NCBI GenBank assembly: GCA_029858465.1
Contig: JAOUEZ010000065.1
Location: forward strand, 1 to 7,179
DNA: 7,179 bases
Source: Thermoplasmata archaeon
GTDB taxonomy: Archaea > Thermoplasmatota > Thermoplasmata > UBA10834 > DTMW01
Direction: 5' to 3'
How positions within the stretch are numbered: position 1 is the stretch's first letter; each line of letters starts with the position of its first letter. Positions 1 to 6,546 of the stretch are shown here, piece by piece. Position numbers and translations under genes: made by a program. The notes below the pieces were generated by a model. The model saw nothing but the letters and a program-made list of their open reading frames with translations. It was not told the DNA's origin and searched no databases.

Positions 1-1
1 A

Positions 2-160
2 ATAATAGGCACAATATCTATCCCGACGATGGCTGGATTTCATGCGATAATCGCGATAGGAGAAGCCGCGATTTCAACAGGCGTGATCGCCTATCTCGCA
101 CATGTTTCCCCCGAGATTGTTCAATCATTTGAACGGAAAGCGGAGGTGACAACGCAATGA
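2..160 (+). CDS. cbiM: CbiM-type Ni/Co ECF transporter S component, C-terminal fragment
   Basis: This is the last 52 codons of a gene that starts before the window. The reading frame is open from base 2 to a TGA that overlaps the next ATG (ATGA). The fragment holds the conserved end of the CbiM/NikM family: an IPTMAGFHAIIAIGEAAIS stretch, in which the H-x(2)-I-x-I-G-E-A core lies in the last conserved helix, followed by a hydrophobic run and a short polar tail. CbiM is the integral membrane protein that binds Ni2+ or Co2+ and works with CbiN, CbiQ and CbiO. The N-terminal metal-binding residues lie outside the window, so Ni cannot be told from Co. The identity rests on this motif and on the three genes that follow, which are in the usual cbiM-N-Q-O order. 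Confidence 0.85.
   Translation: MIGTISIPTMAGFHAIIAIGEAAISTGVIAYLAHVSPEIVQSFERKAEVTTQ
142..149 (+). promoter_or_regulatory. Shine-Dalgarno site of the PDGLE gene
   Basis: GGAGGTGA lies inside the 3' end of cbiM with 7 nt between it and the ATG at 157. It is a near-perfect anti-16S complement and fixes the start of the small downstream gene. It indicates that genes inside this operon are translated with leader-type initiation. Confidence 0.8.
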
Positions 161-441
161 GAAGAGAAATCTCCGTCATAACGATTATTTTAATAATCTT
201 CACAATTGGCGCCGTCGGATATTGGATATTCTCCTCGGAACTTCCAGATGGTTTGGAGCGCACAATGGAAGATGCCGGTGTCGAGGAACAGGAGCCTGTC
301 TATACCGCTCCGCTTAGCTACGGGAACGATTATTTCTCATACATTTTGATGGGAGCAGTCGGCTTCTTCACGATATTGGCAGTGACCTTTCTAATAATAA
401 AAGCGCTGGCGAAGAAAAATGAAACACGAGAACATCGATGA
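157..441 (+). CDS. PDGLE-domain membrane protein, CbiN-like subunit of the Ni/Co transporter
   Basis: This 94-residue protein has an N-terminal membrane segment at about residues 7-27, an external loop, and a second membrane segment at about 61-84 followed by a basic tail. The loop begins with SSELPDGLERT, the hallmark of the PDGLE domain, and continues to APLSYG, a short motif also typical of these proteins. PDGLE proteins take the place of CbiN in many Ni/Co ECF systems and are thought to help CbiM load metal. The start is set by a strong Shine-Dalgarno site and a 4-nt overlap with cbiM. The end overlaps cbiQ by 23 nt, which points to coupled translation. The family assignment is firm; the exact role of the subunit is known only from related systems. 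Confidence 0.85.
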   Translation: MRREISVITIILIIFTIGAVGYWIFSSELPDGLERTMEDAGVEEQEPVYTAPLSYGNDYFSYILMGAVGFFTILAVTFLIIKALAKKNETREHR

Positions 442-1147
442 GTTCGCTTCTGGGTCTCCTCTTTTGAAAATAGATCCTCGCACAAAGCTCGTCGCACTGA
501 TTGTGTTCTTAATAGTCGCGGCATTCGCCGTCGACAGAGAGGCCACACTTTGCCTAGGAGCTGTATCGATTATTCTTGCAGCGGTATCGAAAATACCGGT
601 CAAGCACATTATCAGAAACCTACTATTTGCTCTGCCGTTCATTATTGCGGTTTCTCTCGGCGCCTTGATTGTCGGCGATATTATTATCGCGATTTTTGTC
701 TCAATCAGGATAGCTGCATCAGTTCTGACCGCTGTAATCTTCGCGAGCACGACTCCTGTCTTCGAGCAAATCAGGGCTCTTCAATATTTCCGAGTCCCGA
801 CGGTCATCACATCAATGCTGCTTTTCACATACAGATTCATTTTCGTCTTCATCGATGAACTGGAGCGGATGAAGCTTGCACGAGTATCGCGAAGCATGAA
901 TATGCAAGGCGGGACCTTGCTGAGCAGAAGAGTGTTCAAAACAATCGGTCAAACCTTGGGGATGCTGTTCATAAGAGTCAACGAAAGAGCAAAACGTGTC
1001 TTTTTCTCGCTTCGCGCTAGAGGATATACAGGGAAGGCTGTGACACGGCGAAGACTCGCATTCGGCATCGCGGACATATCATATGCAATTTTCATGTCGA
1101 TTTCAATTTTCATAATAATGTCGATTCAGCTGGGGGTAATCTTGTGA
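419..1147 (+). CDS. cbiQ: CbiQ, transmembrane (T) component of the Ni/Co ECF transporter
   Basis: This 242-residue integral membrane protein is the coupling subunit that joins the ATPase dimer to the metal-binding CbiM. Near the N-terminus is the DPRTKL motif (residues 19-24) typical of ECF T components, followed by hydrophobic helices at about 24-56, 66-90 and 91-110. A long cytoplasmic helical region carries two Ala-Arg signatures that fit into grooves of the ATPases: ARVSRS at about 154-159 and RARGY at about 199-203. A last membrane helix lies at about 217-240. The length is normal for CbiQ. The start lies inside the previous gene and no clear Shine-Dalgarno is seen, so translation is probably coupled. 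The stop overlaps the GTG start of cbiO (GTGA). Family assignment is confident; Ni versus Co specificity cannot be read from this subunit. Confidence 0.93.
   Translation: MKHENIDEFASGSPLLKIDPRTKLVALIVFLIVAAFAVDREATLCLGAVSIILAAVSKIPVKHIIRNLLFALPFIIAVSLGALIVGDIIIAIFVSIRIAASVLTAVIFASTTPVFEQIRALQYFRVPTVITSMLLFTYRFIFVFIDELERMKLARVSRSMNMQGGTLLSRRVFKTIGQTLGMLFIRVNERAKRVFFSLRARGYTGKAVTRRRLAFGIADISYAIFMSISIFIIMSIQLGVIL
1132..1137 (+). promoter_or_regulatory. Probable Shine-Dalgarno site of cbiO
   Basis: GGGGGT sits 6 nt before the GTG at 1144 and resembles the GGAGGT site of the PDGLE gene. With the GTGA overlap it supports initiation at 1144 and not downstream of the TAG at 1183. Confidence 0.5.
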
Positions 1148-1956
1148 TTCCAGCACTCGAACTGAAGAAAGTCTCATACTCTTAGCCCGGAGAATTCAAG
1201 GCTGTAGAGGGTGTGAGCTTTGCAGTCGAGCGGGGGGAAAGGGTCGCAATCGTAGGTCCGAACGGCGCAGGCAAAACGACGCTCCTCCTGTTGATGGCAG
1301 CCCTAAAAGAGCCCTCCGCAGGAAATGTCCTAATTGACGGAGAGAAAATCAGCCCGAAAAGCGGCTCTGCAGTGAGGCATAAGATAGGGATATTATTCCA
1401 GGATCCAGATGATCAGATTTTCATGCCGACTGTAGAAGAGGATATCGCTTTCGGCCCGACGAATCTCAATCTTGACAGCAATGAGATCGATCGCAGGATC
1501 AAGGAGGCGATCATTGCAACTGGATTGCAGGGATATGAGAAAAGAGCCCCGCATCATCTCTCGATAGGCGAAAAGAAGAGGGTTGCGATAGCCGGTGTTC
1601 TATCCATGCGGCCAAAGACAATGCTCCTCGATGAGCCAACATCCGGCCTTGATCCCAAAGGAAAAGAGGATATCATGAAAATCTTAGACGGCGTGGGCGA
1701 AACAATGGTTCTCGTAACTCATGATGTGGACCTCGCACTCGATTTTTCCGACAGGACAATCCTTTTAAAAAGGAGGGTTATTTTCGACGGCTCACCTCTC
1801 AAACTATTCGAGAATGAATCTCTCATCGAGTCCGCCGGCCTTGTCCAGCCGAAAGTCACAAAGATTGTGACTATATTGAAAGAGAAGGGGTTGCTTGACA
1901 GCGGAGACAGGCCGAAATCTATCGATGAGTTGAGGCTATTGCTACGGAACAGATGA
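1144..1956 (+). CDS. cbiO: CbiO, ATPase of the Ni/Co ECF transporter, with an in-frame TAG at codon 14
   Basis: Read from the GTG that overlaps the cbiQ stop, the frame has 270 codons before TGA, a normal CbiO length, but codon 14 is TAG. The first 13 codons (VIPALELKKVSYS) and the codons after TAG (PGEFKAVEGVSF) match the usual CbiO start, where SYSYPG is expected, so both sides are real coding sequence. Motifs with TAG counted as residue 14: Walker A GPNGAGKT 38-45; Q-loop FQDPDDQ 85-91; ABC signature LSIGE 139-143; Walker B with catalytic Glu LLDEP 161-165; switch His VTHD 191-194. A second in-frame GTG at 1213 (codon 24) would give a 247-residue protein lacking the first strand and the A-loop; its ribosome-binding context is poor. 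The protein hydrolyses ATP to drive CbiMNQ metal import. Whether it is made full length depends on what TAG means here: recoding (for example pyrrolysine), a nonsense mutation or a base error. Confidence 0.85.
1183..1185 (+). other. In-frame TAG codon at the A-loop position of cbiO
   Basis: TAG stands between TCT (Ser) and CCC (Pro) in an SYS-x-PGEF context. CbiO and related ABC ATPases normally have Tyr here, and TAT or TAC to TAG is a single transversion. The codon is 24 residues before the first Gly of Walker A, the expected place of the A-loop aromatic. No frameshift is involved, since the same frame is coding on both sides. Confidence 0.9.
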
Positions 1957-1970
1957 TCATCCGATTTCGA

Positions 1971-2549
1971 CTATTCCCCACCGATCAGGAAAACGATTAT
2001 CGCAGTGATCAGACCAGCAGCGGCGAATCTGAGTCCTGTGTATATTATCATCTCTTTCAGTAGACTGCCGAGATATGCGCCCATTCCGAAGAGAAAGACG
2101 ATCGTGATGATGAGAGCGTATATCATGGCTTCAAGTGGTTCCATAAGGAAAAATGGGACGAGCGGAACGAAAGCTGCGATCAAAGGCGCGATTCCGTGGA
2201 CAAGCGCGCTCACGACATTGCCGATCATCGCGGTCTCCTTTCTAGTCCCTTCAACGGTCTTCAGCATAGCCCGCTCGACCTTCTTGTGCTGGAGGGCGGA
2301 CTCGATCCTTTCTGCCTCGTAAGCCCCGACAGCAGAGCTGACAGAGAGACCGATGGCTGCCGCGATGCCGGCTACAATCACTAGCTCTTTCGTGAGATGC
2401 CCTGCCGCGTAGGCGCCGAGTATCACACCCATTATCGTGAGGGCTCCATCGAACGCCCCGATGACAAAATACCTCCTTACTATCGGCATGAGATTGTGCA
2501 TCTCAGCCGCCATCTTGACACGGCTTCTGATTCCTGAGAATTTGGGCAT
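1971..2549 (-). CDS. VIT1/CCC1-family metal (iron/manganese) transporter-like membrane protein
   Basis: This 192-residue protein has about five hydrophobic segments (residues 28-47, 55-77, 110-132, 139-160 and 168-190). The first carries FDGALTIMGVILGA (33-46), the typical first helix of VIT1/CCC1 proteins, including its conserved Asp. The second ends in SSAVGAYEAER (71-81), the family's second conserved block. Eukaryotic members move Fe2+ or Mn2+ into vacuoles; archaeal relatives are mostly uncharacterised, so substrate and direction are inferred. The loop between helices 2 and 3 is only about 30 residues and less Glu-rich than the metal-binding domain of plant VIT1. The ATG follows the alaS stop by one base (TGA-A-ATG), with a GAGGAAAG stretch ahead of it, so the two genes form one unit. 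It ends in TAG and faces cbiO across 14 nt. Confidence 0.8.
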   Translation of the reverse strand: MPKFSGIRSRVKMAAEMHNLMPIVRRYFVIGAFDGALTIMGVILGAYAAGHLTKELVIVAGIAAAIGLSVSSAVGAYEAERIESALQHKKVERAMLKTVEGTRKETAMIGNVVSALVHGIAPLIAAFVPLVPFFLMEPLEAMIYALIITIVFLFGMGAYLGSLLKEMIIYTGLRFAAAGLITAIIVFLIGGE

Positions 2550-2550
2550 T

Positions 2551-5244
2551 TCAGCTCTTTCCTCTGGATTCCAGATCCTTGCGTATCTCCTCGACAGCTA
2601 TCTCAATGGCCTCTTCAGCCTTTGAAGAATGCGGGCCGCCACCCTGTGCAAAGTCAGGTTTGCCGCCACCGCTGCCTCCGACCTTCATGAAAACCGTCTT
2701 CAGCATTTTCGAGCAATCCATCTGCAGATCGTCGCTCCTTGCGATTATCATCTTCAGTCCGTGAGATCCTGAGGCGAGCACCGCGACGCTTTTCTCCTTC
2801 GATATTATCTCTTTAGCCAACGAAATAAGATCTTTCAGCTCGACATGCATAAGATGCTTGACTATCTGGACATCGCCGACCTTGTCCGCGCTGGGAGCTG
2901 TTGCGGCACCGGTAACCATATCTTTCTTCATCTTTTCGATCGTCTTCCTTTGATCTCTAGACTCGGCGAGTATTTTCTCAATCGCCGACGGCATGTTCTC
3001 CACGGATGAGTTGAGAAGCTGTGCGGCATCTTTCACGGAATGCTCAATCTTCTGCATTTGGTCGATCCCGGCAGTGCCTGCAGCGAATTCGACTCTAACG
3101 ACGCCGTCCTGTATGCGTTTTGTCCCGAGGAGCTTTATCATGCCGACCTCTGATGTGTTCTTGCAGTGCGTCCCGCCGCACGCCTCGACATCGAGGCCCT
3201 CTATGTTCACCACTCTTATCTCCCTGCCAGGAACAGCACCGCCCTGGTACAGTCTGAACCCGAATCGTTTCTCCGCGGCGTTCCTCTCCATGAACCTTGT
3301 AGTAATCTTCAATGCGTCAAGAACAGCTTTGTTCGCGTCCATCTCGATCCTGTCGAGCTGCTCCCTCGATAGGTCCTCGTAATGGGTTATATCAAGCCGA
3401 GCCGAGTCCACCGATTTGTTCGCACCCGTCTGATAGATATGATTGCCGAGAAGCCTCCTGCATACGCCGTTGACGATATGTGTCGCCGTATGGTGCCTCA
3501 TCAGGCTCCTGCGCCGGTCCCAATCGATCTTGCAGATGACGCTCTTGCTCTCTTTGGCTGTTATCGGCCCCTCGATATAGTGCGCGACGACATTGCCTAT
3601 CTTCTCCGCTCTGGCCATCCTCATGTCGCCGATATATCCTGCATCCGATTCCTGTCCGCCACTAGTTGCGTAGAAGTATGTCTTGTCAAGGATGATCATC
3701 TGACCCTCTATGCCTATCACTTTCGACCGGAATCTCTGCTTGTAGGGATCCTTGTAGAAGGCGAGATTGGTCGCTGGATATTCCTTTGAGAGCTTTGTTT
3801 CCTCGTGAGACTCCTCCTCGGTGCGATCGTTCGCTTCGTGCATTTGCGACACCCTCAGGAAGAAATCATCCGGGATGTCGAAGGGATGAGATGCGAATTC
3901 CTGAGCCATGTCCGGCGTAAGCCCGTGCGAATCATACAGCTCTATCAAATCATCTACTTCGAGAGATTTCTTATTAGAATTCTCCATCCGCTGGACGATC
4001 GATTTGCCTCTCGATACAGTCTCAGCGTATCTATCCTCCTCAACTTTCGTGAGGAGCAGTATGTCATCCTTGTTCTCCTCGAACTCGGGGAAGTCCTTCA
4101 TCAGATAGTCAATCTGCCAGGAGACGACATCGGCAAGCGGGGTATCCAAAGATAACCTTTTCAGCGCCCTGATACCCCTTCTTATCAAGAGGCGGGCGAA
4201 ATATCCGCGCTTGACGTTTGAAGGCACTACACCGTCGTTGAGAAGTAAAGTGAGCGCGCGCGAGTGATCGCAAATGATGTAGGCGTTCTCGATTGGCTCG
4301 ACCTGCTTGAGAAGCTCATCGACCGATATCCCCAACCTCACCGCCGTCTTAGCCCTTACCTCCCTCAGTCCGGAAGAGGTCTCGGTCTTCATCAGGCCGG
4401 CGACCTTCGAGTATTCGCCCAATATCTTCTTGTCGCTTCGAAGATCTGCCAGGCGTTCCACTTTCTGCAGGACATCCCCGAATATTGCATCGTAGGCAGT
4501 CGGGGTTCCATGCGAAAGCCAAGTGAGTCTCTCGAGCCCGTAACCAGTATCCACGACCTGCATATCCATCGGGACGCGGCCGCCGTCGACAATCTTGTAC
4601 TGCATGAACACAAGGGTAGCCGCCTCCACGCCTCCTACTTCCACCTCGACGCATGGTCCTGCATTTCCTCCGCCTTCCCACCAGGCCTCGACAAAGCGGA
4701 CGTCTTTCGAGTCAGCTCCTTGGACCTCCGTCAGGAATTTGAAGCAGAGTTCGATCGTACGATCTTTCCAGTAGACAGGCTTCTTCTTTGTGTTGAAGAC
4801 GTGGTGCGCCATCATCTCGAACATAGTGAGATGAGAGCCGGTCCTGCCGACATTATCGATATCGTTGAACCTGATGCATGTCTGAGATATCGCGAGTGGG
4901 TTAGCGGGAGGATCGACAACCTGGTTAATCACCCAAGGCTGGAAATCATAAATGCTCGCCTGAGTGAAGAAGACGTCGTCCCGCCATCTTGCAGTGATCG
5001 GATACCGCCCAATCCTCTCGTGCCCGTTCTTCTCTAGGAATGATAGGAAACTCTCCCGCATGTCATGGAGCGATAGTCTCTCCTTGAAAATTGGATTGCC
5101 GATGAAGGAGTACTCGATGCAAGGGCTCTCGCCGCACAGCTCATGCTCTCCCAATGTCCAAAAGGCTCTTCCGCACTTCTTGCACTGGACCCGGTGAAAA
5201 CCGCTGCTCCGGAAGAACTCCAGATCGAATTCTTTCTCATCCAT
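2551..5244 (-). CDS. alaS: Alanyl-tRNA synthetase, archaeal type
   Basis: This 897-residue cytosolic enzyme charges tRNA-Ala with alanine and hydrolyses mischarged Ser- or Gly-tRNA. An N-terminal extension typical of archaeal AlaRS holds a Cys cluster (C21, C24, C37, C42) likely to bind Zn. The class II catalytic core follows: SQTCIRFNDIDNVGRTG at 120-136 near motif 2, and DTGYGLERLTW at 232-242 as motif 3. The editing domain has both Zn-binding halves, HHTATH at 584-589 and CGGTHC at 689-694. A Glu/Lys-rich helical stretch (about 730-780) leads to the C-Ala domain with its Gly-rich GGSGGGKPDFAQGGG at 856-870. Length and domain order are normal. An in-frame TAA at 5254-5256, 9 nt upstream of the ATG, essentially fixes the start. 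The gene heads a leftward unit with the VIT1-like gene and diverges from the DUF763 gene. Confidence 0.97.
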   Translation of the reverse strand: MDEKEFDLEFFRSSGFHRVQCKKCGRAFWTLGEHELCGESPCIEYSFIGNPIFKERLSLHDMRESFLSFLEKNGHERIGRYPITARWRDDVFFTQASIYDFQPWVINQVVDPPANPLAISQTCIRFNDIDNVGRTGSHLTMFEMMAHHVFNTKKKPVYWKDRTIELCFKFLTEVQGADSKDVRFVEAWWEGGGNAGPCVEVEVGGVEAATLVFMQYKIVDGGRVPMDMQVVDTGYGLERLTWLSHGTPTAYDAIFGDVLQKVERLADLRSDKKILGEYSKVAGLMKTETSSGLREVRAKTAVRLGISVDELLKQVEPIENAYIICDHSRALTLLLNDGVVPSNVKRGYFARLLIRRGIRALKRLSLDTPLADVVSWQIDYLMKDFPEFEENKDDILLLTKVEEDRYAETVSRGKSIVQRMENSNKKSLEVDDLIELYDSHGLTPDMAQEFASHPFDIPDDFFLRVSQMHEANDRTEEESHEETKLSKEYPATNLAFYKDPYKQRFRSKVIGIEGQMIILDKTYFYATSGGQESDAGYIGDMRMARAEKIGNVVAHYIEGPITAKESKSVICKIDWDRRRSLMRHHTATHIVNGVCRRLLGNHIYQTGANKSVDSARLDITHYEDLSREQLDRIEMDANKAVLDALKITTRFMERNAAEKRFGFRLYQGGAVPGREIRVVNIEGLDVEACGGTHCKNTSEVGMIKLLGTKRIQDGVVRVEFAAGTAGIDQMQKIEHSVKDAAQLLNSSVENMPSAIEKILAESRDQRKTIEKMKKDMVTGAATAPSADKVGDVQIVKHLMHVELKDLISLAKEIISKEKSVAVLASGSHGLKMIIARSDDLQMDCSKMLKTVFMKVGGSGGGKPDFAQGGGPHSSKAEEAIEIAVEEIRKDLESRGKS

Positions 5245-5269
5245 ATGACAACCTTAGATTGAAGGACTC

Positions 5270-5278
5270 TTAAATAAA
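5270..5278 (-). promoter_or_regulatory. alaS: TATA-like box for alaS
   Basis: On the minus strand this reads TTTATTTAA within GCTTTATTTAAGAG, a good match to the A/T-rich archaeal TATA box. It is centred about 30 nt before the alaS ATG. Archaeal transcription usually starts about 25 nt past the box, so the transcript would have almost no leader. The weak AAGGTTG at 5249-5255 might then lie at or near the 5' end. This is inferred from spacing only. Confidence 0.45.
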
Positions 5279-5350
5279 GCATTGGTAGAATGGCGACTTG
5301 ACCAGGATACGCGACACTCTACTTTCGACAATCCTTCAGAAAGCGATTAG

Positions 5351-5379
5351 ATTTCAAAACGATATTCATATTTTGAAAT
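5351..5379. repeat. Perfect 9-bp inverted repeat over the DUF763 start codon
   Basis: ATTTCAAAA (5351-5359) and TTTTGAAAT (5371-5379) are exact reverse complements separated by 11 nt. The right arm runs into the ATG at 5378. It could be a protein operator, or an RNA stem if transcription starts upstream of it. Arms this long are expected to arise by chance less than about once in a sequence of this length with short spacers. Its place at the start codon makes it notable but does not prove a function. Confidence 0.5.
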
Positions 5380-6496
5380 GAATCGAACAGGGACTGCCTA
5401 TCTGCCCCTGCATCCGGGGAAGGCGCCGAGATGGCTGTTTTCCAGAATGGTCAGACTAGCAGATGCGATACTGGAGATATCGGTCGATGAGATCGGCACG
5501 CGCGAGACGATAAGAAGATTCTCTGATCCGTTCTGGTTTCAGGCCTTTAGCTGCGTCCTTGGATTCGATTGGCACAGCTCGGGCACTACAACGGTGACCT
5601 GTGGCGCGGTAAAAGAGGCTCTCTCTGCGAACAACATCGGCATATTTTCCGCAGGCGGGAAGGGGAACGTCTCAAGAATGACGCTTCCCGAGATAGAAAA
5701 TGTTTGCGAGACCAATTCGATAAGAGGAAATCTTGAAATCTCGCTTAAAAGAGCGAGCAAACTTGCCGCAAAGGTGGACAGCGCGGCATTGCAGGATGGA
5801 CACCAGCTTTATCACCATAACTTTCTGTTCGATTCTCATGGAAACTGGGCGGTTGTTCAGCAGGGATTGAATGATGAATCCGGCTACGCGCGGAGATATC
5901 ACTGGGCATCCGAAAATCTGGCGCAGTTCGAGGAGGAACCGCATTCTTCTATCTTAGGGCAGAAAGTGAGCAGGGTGCTCGACCTGACAAGTTCGGCGAG
6001 CCGCGAGAACAGGAAGATCTGCTGCGACATAACGAAGGAGAATCCAAAAAGGACTCGAGAGACAGTAAGGGCGGCGGCAAGAGGATCGCAGAGGAGCATA
6101 CTTGAATGGACTCCCGAGGGCGAGATGATCCCGTCAATACTCGCGATGCCGAGGGACATCAATTGGTCTATCTTAAGAAAGTGCTATGACATCCAACCGA
6201 GGAATTTCGAAGAATTGCTCTCGATTGACGGTGTCGGTCCTTCGACCGTGCGCGCTCTGGCATATACAGCGGAGATAATCTACGGCAAGGAGCCGAGCTG
6301 GAAAGACCCGGTCAAATTTTCATTTGCTGTCGGCGGTAAGGACGGAGTGCCTTTCCCTGTGGACAGAAGGGCGATGGACAATGCGATTCAGATCCTCAGG
6401 CAGGGAATAGAGGAGGCGAAGCTGGGGAATAAAGAGAAAATAACCGCGGTCCAGAGATTGAGGAGGTTCGTCCCTCCGGATCATGCGTTGAGCTAA
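5378..6496 (+). CDS. DUF763-family protein with C-terminal helix-hairpin-helix
   Basis: This 372-residue soluble protein belongs to a conserved family of unknown function found in archaea and some bacteria. The hallmarks are all present: RTGTAYLPLHPGKAPRWL (3-20), SDPFWFQAFSCVLGFDWHSSG (49-69), AGGKG (92-96), and DGHQLYHHNFLFD (140-152) followed by WAVVQQG. Near the C-terminus, NFEELLSIDGVGPSTVRAL (276-294) is a helix-hairpin-helix of the kind that binds DNA non-specifically, followed by FAVGGKDGVPFPVD (316-329). The many conserved His, Asp and Trp residues suggest an enzyme, and the hairpin suggests a nucleic-acid substrate; both are inference. The start matches the family N-terminus. No Shine-Dalgarno precedes it, so the mRNA may be leaderless. 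It diverges from alaS and ends 50 nt before the next gene. Family assignment is confident, function is not known. Confidence 0.92.
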   Translation: MNRTGTAYLPLHPGKAPRWLFSRMVRLADAILEISVDEIGTRETIRRFSDPFWFQAFSCVLGFDWHSSGTTTVTCGAVKEALSANNIGIFSAGGKGNVSRMTLPEIENVCETNSIRGNLEISLKRASKLAAKVDSAALQDGHQLYHHNFLFDSHGNWAVVQQGLNDESGYARRYHWASENLAQFEEEPHSSILGQKVSRVLDLTSSASRENRKICCDITKENPKRTRETVRAAARGSQRSILEWTPEGEMIPSILAMPRDINWSILRKCYDIQPRNFEELLSIDGVGPSTVRALAYTAEIIYGKEPSWKDPVKFSFAVGGKDGVPFPVDRRAMDNAIQILRQGIEEAKLGNKEKITAVQRLRRFVPPDHALS

Positions 6497-6546
6497 AAGC
6501 GTCCATATAGAAAATTCCATCAATCCCGACTGCTTACTCTCACTGG

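Noticed and set aside
391..750. A 119-codon open frame on the - strand
   Set aside because: It is antisense to cbiQ, which is a clear CbiQ with both Ala-Arg signatures.
1186..1956. cbiO as a plainly dead pseudogene
   Set aside because: Apart from one TAG, every ATPase motif and the full length are kept with no frameshift, so decay is not evident and recoding, a base error or a downstream start remain open.
1952..1961. Perfect 10-bp palindrome GATGATCATC over the cbiO stop
   Set aside because: Palindromes of this size are expected several times by chance in 7 kb, and there is no T-tract, so it is neither a convincing terminator nor an operator.
1957..1970. Possible bidirectional terminator between cbiO and the VIT1-like gene
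   Set aside because: Only 14 nt separate the genes and there is no poly-T run or stable stem, so I cannot support a terminator here.
3382..4155. Two open frames of 135 and 116 codons on the + strand
   Set aside because: Both are antisense to the alaS editing and middle regions and show no family features.
4264..5037. A 257-codon open frame on the + strand
   Set aside because: It lies antisense within alaS, whose domains account for the sequence. The translation has no recognisable motif and no ribosome-binding site, so it is a shadow of alaS codon bias.
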